A model generated the notes under the pieces. The model ran no database searches. It was not told where the DNA came from and worked only from the letters and a program-made list of their open reading frames with translations. The translations under genes were made by a program, and so were the position numbers. 11,632 nt of DNA, taken from Candidatus Hydrogenedens sp. GTDB taxonomy: Bacteria > Hydrogenedentota > Hydrogenedentia > Hydrogenedentales > Hydrogenedentaceae. The stretch is from positions 1-11,632 of the forward strand of contig DAOSUS010000094.1 of assembly GCA_035378955.1 (NCBI GenBank). The letters run 5' to 3'. Below are positions 7,032 through 11,632 of this stretch, piece after piece (position 1 is the first letter of the stretch; each line of letters begins with the position of its first letter).

Positions 7032-10000
7032 ATGGAAAATGAAAAAATTTTTAGTTTCGACATTGGCACAGGTAGTTTAGGCACCTGCATTCGTAAAGGG
7101 AATGAAATTGAATTATTAGATGTAGAAACCCTCCCCAGTGATTTTGCCACAGTAAAAGAAGCACGCGAACGAAGAAGACAAATCCGAACACGAATTGCAC
7201 ATAAGAAAAGAGAAGAATGGTGGAAAGAACACGCACAAAAAGCAGGTATTAAAGTGTTAGAAACAGGTCATCTGAATGAAAAGGGAGAATATATTAAACC
7301 CGATCCTCGATTAACTCGAGAATTTCAAAAAAAAGGAGACCCAACTATCTATAACTCCCTTTTACTTCGCATCGCTCTTCTTCATGGCGAAAAATTAGAA
7401 GGGTGGCAAATCTATAAAGCCATCTGGTCTGCCATTCAACGAAGAGGATACGACATCAACCTTCCCTGGAAATCAAAAATAAAAGAGGCTAAAGAAGAAG
7501 ATAACGAAGAGCAACAATCCGACAAAAAAAGAAAGAAAAGAGAAAAGAAGGCAAATGACAAAAAAAATGATGAAAAAGAGATTGAAGAAGCAGTCCAAAA
7601 ATATAAAGAGGAAATGAAGAAATGCTTTGGAGAAAAACAAGAATTTTATTATCCCTCATTTTTTGATGCTTTTAGATTGGGAATATGGGACCCCGATGAT
7701 CCTGAAAACTACTCAAAAACAATTGATGAAAATGCAAAACCCATCCGAAACAAGTATGGAGAAATTTCAACTATTGCTCCCGCAGAAATGGTGGATAAAG
7801 AACTAAAACAACTTCTCGTTCAGGCAGGGAAACAATACCCCTATATTGAAAAAAATTTAAATTATATCCTCTATGGACCTACTGGTTGTAAATATGGCGC
7901 CTATCTTTTAAAGGATTACCGTAAATATATGGGTAGGGATATAGAATGGCAAGGACTACTATCCCAAAAGACACCCCGTTTTGATAACCGCATCGTGTAT
8001 AAATGCCGACTAATACCCAGACTTAATGTATGCAAACGAAAAGACCCATTATGTAAAGAAATAACATTCCTGATGAAACTAAAAAACTTCCGATATGTAG
8101 AAGCAGAAACCGGCGTAGAAAAATCTCTCACGCCAAAAGAAATTTCAGAACTTTTCGAAGAGCATAAAAATAATTTTAAAATTACGGAATCCAAATTAAA
8201 AAAATATCTTCAAAAAAAATTAAATGGTATTGTTCATCCTTCCTTCAAAACCATCGAAGCCCCAAAAGAAAAAGGAAGAGCCAGTTTTTGTAGACCCGCT
8301 ATGAAAATTATTAAAGATATTATTCTATCCGGCAAATCACCACATGAGTTATATCAAGAATATATTTCAAACAACCAAAATACAGACCCTAAAAAGGGAC
8401 TTATCAACGAAGATTATAAATTCTTATTAGCAATGCCTGATTCATGGGACAAATTCCATATCCCTGACACCCGAGAAGAAGAAGCACAACTCAATGAAGA
8501 AGAAAGAATAAAAAAGATCCATGAAATTTTCTCCAAAATTTCTAATCCCGTAGTAAGACACCGTCTTTTACTTTTCTACCAAAAATTACAAAAAATCAAA
8601 GAAAAGTTCGACGAACCCGACAAAATTGTGCTGGAGTTTGCAAGAGTCCCTGAAAATACTATCGCTGGTAAAAAGAAAAAAGAACAAATAATGAAACAAC
8701 AAAAAGAAAATGAAAAAATAAATAAACAAGTAAGAGATAAACTAAATGACCTAAAAGAACAAGGTGTCCAAATTGAAGGGAAAAAGGCATTCCTTAAATT
8801 AAAATTATGGATGGATCAAGGGGGTAAAGATATATATCAGCATGCAAGAGACCCCTACTCTGAAACTAATATTCCCGCCACAGAAATAAACAATTGCGAG
8901 ATTGACCATATCGTTCCACGAGAAAAAGGAGGACCCGATGCTTACTACAACCTTGTGTTAACATCAAGAGCCAATAATCAAGCAAAAGGGAAACAAACAC
9001 CCTACGAATGGTTAGGAAAAGACATTACACAATGGAATAAATTTATTGATTATATAAGTAGTTTTAACAAGTCAGAAAAAAACAAAGGAGACAAAAAAAC
9101 AGACAAATTTGGTTTACCAAAGAAGAAAATAAGATTACTCATTTCTGATAATCCTGAAGAGCTATTAGAAAAATATACTCATTTGGCAGAAACCGCTTAT
9201 ATTTCCAGACTCGCCCAAAAAATATGTCATCTATTTTTTGGATGGGAACAATTAACAAAAGGTTCCGAACGAAAAGTATTCGTAGTCACGGGAAATTTTA
9301 CCTCCCGAATTCGAAATATTTTTGAATTAAATCAGATTTTAGAGGGAGAAGAAACAAACGAAGAGGATTCAAATAGCGAAACTAATGATCAAGACGAAAG
9401 CACCGATTCAAAACAAAACAAGAAAAAGAAAAATCGTGATAATCCAAGACACCATGCTTTAGACTCTCTTATAATATCAATCACACCCGAAATTAAATTT
9501 AACCCTGAAAAGGGTAAAGATGAATATCCCACCTGGTTCAATAAAGACTTTTGCATAGAAAAATTAGAAAAATGTTTGCCCCTTAAAATTCGTTTCGTTA
9601 AACCAAAACTTGCCGAAACTATCTACGGATTAAGAAAATACATAGATGATAATGGAAAGATTACAAATGATTATGTTTTCGTAACAAGATTTGGAACAGG
9701 AACCAATTTTGATGATTACAAAAAAATAGATATTGCAAGAAAACATGTAAAAGACATATATAGTTACAACATTCGAAAAGACCTTGAAGAAGAATTAGCA
9801 AAAAATCCTACGAAAGAAGAATGGGAGATATTTTTACACAACTACCGTGCTGGTGGAAAACCCAAAAAACTATTACTTATTGAAGGCAAAAAAATTAAAT
9901 CTGAAGATGTAGAAAAGTTCTTGAAAGGTGAAATAAATAATTTGGGCGAATTCATTAAAGGAAAAATGCCAGGACAATATTTGAAACAAAAAAAGGAATC

Positions 10001-10334
10001 ACATGGCTATTTCGTTGTTAAAAATAATAAAGGAAAGTGGGAACGCATACCTATCTATGTATTCGAATCCCCCTATAAAAAGAAAAAAGAAATTATTTCA
10101 AAATTCGGAAACTCCAATATAATATTTTTAAAAACAGGAATATTAGTTAAACTAAATGAAAATATTTATGTAAAAGAAAAAGAAAGATTAAAGAAAGGAT
10201 ATTATTATATAAACACCATTAGAGATGATAACTTCTGTCAATTAACATCTATTGACGGCAAAACAAGTGATGTAATCAGTATAAATATATTATTAGAACA
10301 AGGTAAATTAGAAATAATTCAGCAACTATTATAA
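7032..10334 (+). CDS. cas9: Cas9 endonuclease, type II-C-like, with two charged insertions
   Basis: RNA-guided DNA endonuclease of a type II CRISPR system, about 1100 residues from the ATG at 7032 (residue numbers from there). RuvC-I is FSFDIGTGSLGT with D10. An arginine-rich bridge helix covers about 43-65 (EARERRRQIRTRIAHKKR). The recognition lobe includes the IQRRGY and LKNFRY elements. RuvC-II is DKIVLEFAR with E535. The HNH domain is CEIDHIVPREKGGP with D625/H626, then N640 and N649. Those two asparagines lie 14 and 23 residues after the histidine, exactly as N854 and N863 follow H840 in S. pyogenes Cas9. RuvC-III is RHHALD with H808 and D811. A lysine-rich C-terminal region, presumably PAM-interacting, follows. 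Both nuclease sites thus look intact. Unusual features are the lack of the common GW after the RuvC-I glycine, a charged insertion at about 147-198, and an acidic/serine stretch at about 771-793 followed by lysines 797-800. An alternative start is 7023. Confidence 0.96.
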   Translation: MENEKIFSFDIGTGSLGTCIRKGNEIELLDVETLPSDFATVKEARERRRQIRTRIAHKKREEWWKEHAQKAGIKVLETGHLNEKGEYIKPDPRLTREFQKKGDPTIYNSLLLRIALLHGEKLEGWQIYKAIWSAIQRRGYDINLPWKSKIKEAKEEDNEEQQSDKKRKKREKKANDKKNDEKEIEEAVQKYKEEMKKCFGEKQEFYYPSFFDAFRLGIWDPDDPENYSKTIDENAKPIRNKYGEISTIAPAEMVDKELKQLLVQAGKQYPYIEKNLNYILYGPTGCKYGAYLLKDYRKYMGRDIEWQGLLSQKTPRFDNRIVYKCRLIPRLNVCKRKDPLCKEITFLMKLKNFRYVEAETGVEKSLTPKEISELFEEHKNNFKITESKLKKYLQKKLNGIVHPSFKTIEAPKEKGRASFCRPAMKIIKDIILSGKSPHELYQEYISNNQNTDPKKGLINEDYKFLLAMPDSWDKFHIPDTREEEAQLNEEERIKKIHEIFSKISNPVVRHRLLLFYQKLQKIKEKFDEPDKIVLEFARVPENTIAGKKKKEQIMKQQKENEKINKQVRDKLNDLKEQGVQIEGKKAFLKLKLWMDQGGKDIYQHARDPYSETNIPATEINNCEIDHIVPREKGGPDAYYNLVLTSRANNQAKGKQTPYEWLGKDITQWNKFIDYISSFNKSEKNKGDKKTDKFGLPKKKIRLLISDNPEELLEKYTHLAETAYISRLAQKICHLFFGWEQLTKGSERKVFVVTGNFTSRIRNIFELNQILEGEETNEEDSNSETNDQDESTDSKQNKKKKNRDNPRHHALDSLIISITPEIKFNPEKGKDEYPTWFNKDFCIEKLEKCLPLKIRFVKPKLAETIYGLRKYIDDNGKITNDYVFVTRFGTGTNFDDYKKIDIARKHVKDIYSYNIRKDLEEELAKNPTKEEWEIFLHNYRAGGKPKKLLLIEGKKIKSEDVEKFLKGEINNLGEFIKGKMPGQYLKQKKESHGYFVVKNNKGKWERIPIYVFESPYKKKKEIISKFGNSNIIFLKTGILVKLNENIYVKEKERLKKGYYYINTIRDDNFCQLTSIDGKTSDVISINILLEQGKLEIIQQLL

Positions 10335-11234
10335 ATGTCTTATCATATTATTCATATACTCCAGCATAATAGTTATTTATCAGTTGACCATGGTTTCTTA
10401 GTGTTAAAAACCAAAGAACAAGAGAGGCGAGCATTATTATCGGAAATCCTGATTGTCGTTGTAGCAGCAAAAGGAGTAAGTTTTTCTGGAAATGCTTTGT
10501 CTGAAATTATTAAAAATGGAGGCGTAATTCTACATTGTGACGAACATTATAAACCCATTGGGAAAACAATCGGTTTGCCTTCTGTAATCCACTCACAGGT
10601 TTTCAAACGGCAGGTGGAAAGAGATAATACATTCAACAATAAAGTGTGGTTAAAAATCATTCAAGCAAAAATTATAAATCAGGCAGAAACCCTGGATATT
10701 ATCGGTGCTTATCATAAATTGTGGGAATATATTAATGAGAAAAACTGGGATGAAGGTAATGCCGCACGACATTACTGGAAATATTATTTTATGCAATTTG
10801 GAAAATTAGCACCTGCGGGCAGGGAACACTTCGGAGCAGAACATCCAATAAATCAAATGCTAAATTATGCTTATGCCGTATTAGGTGCTTTATGTCATCG
10901 TTCTATACTTGCTCACGGCTTAAACCCCTGTTTAGGTATCCATCATAAATATCGTTTTAAGTCTGAACCTTTACTATATGACTTGATAGAACCCCTCCGT
11001 CCTTTTTGTGATTTAATCCTATTTTTAGCATTCCAAAAAGATATAGATATTACTATGTCAAACTTTGCTAAAGAAATAGCAAAAAATTTAGCCACTATTA
11101 AAATCAGGGTTCACGGTAAAAACATAAAATTCATTCATGCCATTGACCAATATATTTCCTCAGTAGCCCAATGTTTTAATACCGGCTATATCAAATTATT
11201 AACCATACCTGAAATTCAAGATTTACAATGCTAA
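10335..11234 (+). CDS. cas1: CRISPR integrase Cas1, type II
   Basis: The 299-residue protein is the integrase subunit that, with Cas2, inserts new spacers into the CRISPR array. It matches type II Cas1 in length and motifs: NWDEGNAARHYW with the metal-binding E140, LNPCLGIHH with H203, and DLIEPLRPFCD with E219 (spacing close to H205/E220 of S. pyogenes Cas1). The catalytic triad is complete. Its ATG follows the cas9 stop with no base between (TAA then ATG), and no Shine-Dalgarno site is visible, so translation is probably coupled to cas9. The 3' end overlaps cas2 by seven bases. This order, without csn2 or cas4, is the II-C layout. Confidence 0.96.
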   Translation: MSYHIIHILQHNSYLSVDHGFLVLKTKEQERRALLSEILIVVVAAKGVSFSGNALSEIIKNGGVILHCDEHYKPIGKTIGLPSVIHSQVFKRQVERDNTFNNKVWLKIIQAKIINQAETLDIIGAYHKLWEYINEKNWDEGNAARHYWKYYFMQFGKLAPAGREHFGAEHPINQMLNYAYAVLGALCHRSILAHGLNPCLGIHHKYRFKSEPLLYDLIEPLRPFCDLILFLAFQKDIDITMSNFAKEIAKNLATIKIRVHGKNIKFIHAIDQYISSVAQCFNTGYIKLLTIPEIQDLQC

Positions 11235-11605
11235 AGAAAAACAAGGGACATAAAAAAAAGGAGGCAAGTAAATATCGTATGGGATGGTTACTCGTTATGT
11301 TCGATTTGCCCACCGATACCGCAGAAGAAAGACGAAGCGCGAGCCGTTTCCGTGCAGATTTATTAAGAGATGGATACCTTATGATTCAATATTCTGTTTA
11401 CGCTCGTCCTGCGGTAACATTAGATACAAAGGAAAGATGTATTTCGTATCTCCGAAAAATAAATCCATCAACAGGCGACATCCGTTGTTTCTTTATAACG
11501 GATATTCAATGGAAACAAATGATATTTATATGTGATAAAACACGCCCATCAAAACGACGAATTGACAACCAACCCCATATCGGCGAACAATTACAATTCT
11601 GGTAA
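11228..11605 (+). CDS. cas2: CRISPR adaptation protein Cas2
   Basis: The 125-residue protein is the Cas2 subunit of the spacer-integration complex. The ferredoxin-like fold begins at RMGWLLVMFDLPT with D26, the conserved acid at the end of the first strand. QYSVYARP and FFITDIQW, typical of type II Cas2, follow. The ATG at 11228 overlaps the end of cas1 by seven bases, suggesting termination-reinitiation. A strong AGGAGG lies at 11259-11264, but the next ATG (11279, residue 18) is 14 bases beyond it, rather far. If 11279 were used, the protein would begin MGWLLVMFDLP. With the longer start there is a lysine-rich tail of 17 residues. The longer start is slightly preferred because of the overlap, and both keep the whole domain. 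Confidence 0.94.
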   Translation: MLKKNKGHKKKEASKYRMGWLLVMFDLPTDTAEERRSASRFRADLLRDGYLMIQYSVYARPAVTLDTKERCISYLRKINPSTGDIRCFFITDIQWKQMIFICDKTRPSKRRIDNQPHIGEQLQFW

Positions 11606-11632
11606 TCTGTTAAGGAGAGGATATACCGAGAC
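11606..11632 (+). other. 27-base tail after cas2, start of an unseen region
   Basis: Only 27 bases follow the cas2 stop. They contain AAGGAG (11613-11618), which could be the ribosome binding site of another gene, or they may be the start of a CRISPR leader or repeat. No complementary anti-repeat of convincing length was found elsewhere in the window, and a single copy cannot establish a repeat. The array and tracrRNA of the system are expected beyond this edge. Confidence 0.4.

Noticed and set aside
7990..8060. Three cysteines in Cas9 (YKC, NVC, PLC) as a possible zinc-binding insertion
   Set aside because: Spacing does not form paired CxxC-type ligands, and the segment aligns by eye with the ordinary recognition-lobe motif preceding LKNFRY.
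7916..8194. Minus-strand 92-codon frame within cas9, considered as a possible anti-CRISPR or regulator
   Set aside because: There is no ribosome binding site or promoter, its serine/phenylalanine richness mirrors the A-rich coding strand, and cas9 is intact across it.
11284..11535. Alternative plus-strand frame of 83 codons inside cas2
   Set aside because: The cas2 frame has all family motifs; this is a shifted reading of it.

Overview
The window carries the chromosomal genes of a low-GC, Gram-negative-type bacterium and ends in a compact type II CRISPR-Cas operon. The Gram-negative reading rests on a full-length DsbD thiol:disulfide reductase and on signal peptides on exported proteins. The phylum cannot be fixed from sequence alone. 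An uncultured lineage known from metagenomes (for example from the PVC superphylum or a neighbouring candidate phylum) is a reasonable guess, but only a guess. The left end shows a perfect fold-back palindrome (11-60 against 66-115), which looks like an assembly or amplification artefact. The window is therefore probably a whole metagenomic contig.

Minus strand, left part: a FadN-type bifunctional 3-hydroxyacyl-CoA dehydrogenase / enoyl-CoA hydratase for fatty-acid beta-oxidation (its C-terminus is destroyed by the fold-back) starts at 2358. A 275-base AT-rich spacer follows. It holds a plausible promoter for the fadN-like gene and a clear intrinsic terminator for the next gene, an exported YdjC/ChbG-family carbohydrate deacetylase that also reads leftwards.

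Plus strand, middle: starting at 3784 after a divergent promoter region, a DsbD homologue (periplasmic domain, membrane domain, thioredoxin domain with CKNC) is followed 3 bases later by a two-HKD cardiolipin synthase. Both are envelope functions and are probably co-transcribed. The DsbD thioredoxin domain stops unusually early.

Plus strand, right part: after a 62-base gap come cas9, cas1 and cas2, packed with no gap (cas9/cas1) and with a 7-base overlap (cas1/cas2). No csn2 or cas4 lies between or before them, so the system is of the II-C kind. The Cas9 is about 1100 residues long. All RuvC and HNH catalytic residues are present, but the RuvC-I motif is atypical (DIGTGSLGT, lacking the usual tryptophan) and there are two strongly charged low-complexity insertions. 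Base use changes sharply from the C-ending codons at the end of the cardiolipin synthase gene to A-rich, purine-rich cas genes, which suggests that the cas cassette arrived by transfer. No repeat array and no tracrRNA can be identified inside the window. They presumably lie beyond the right edge, where assemblies often break.
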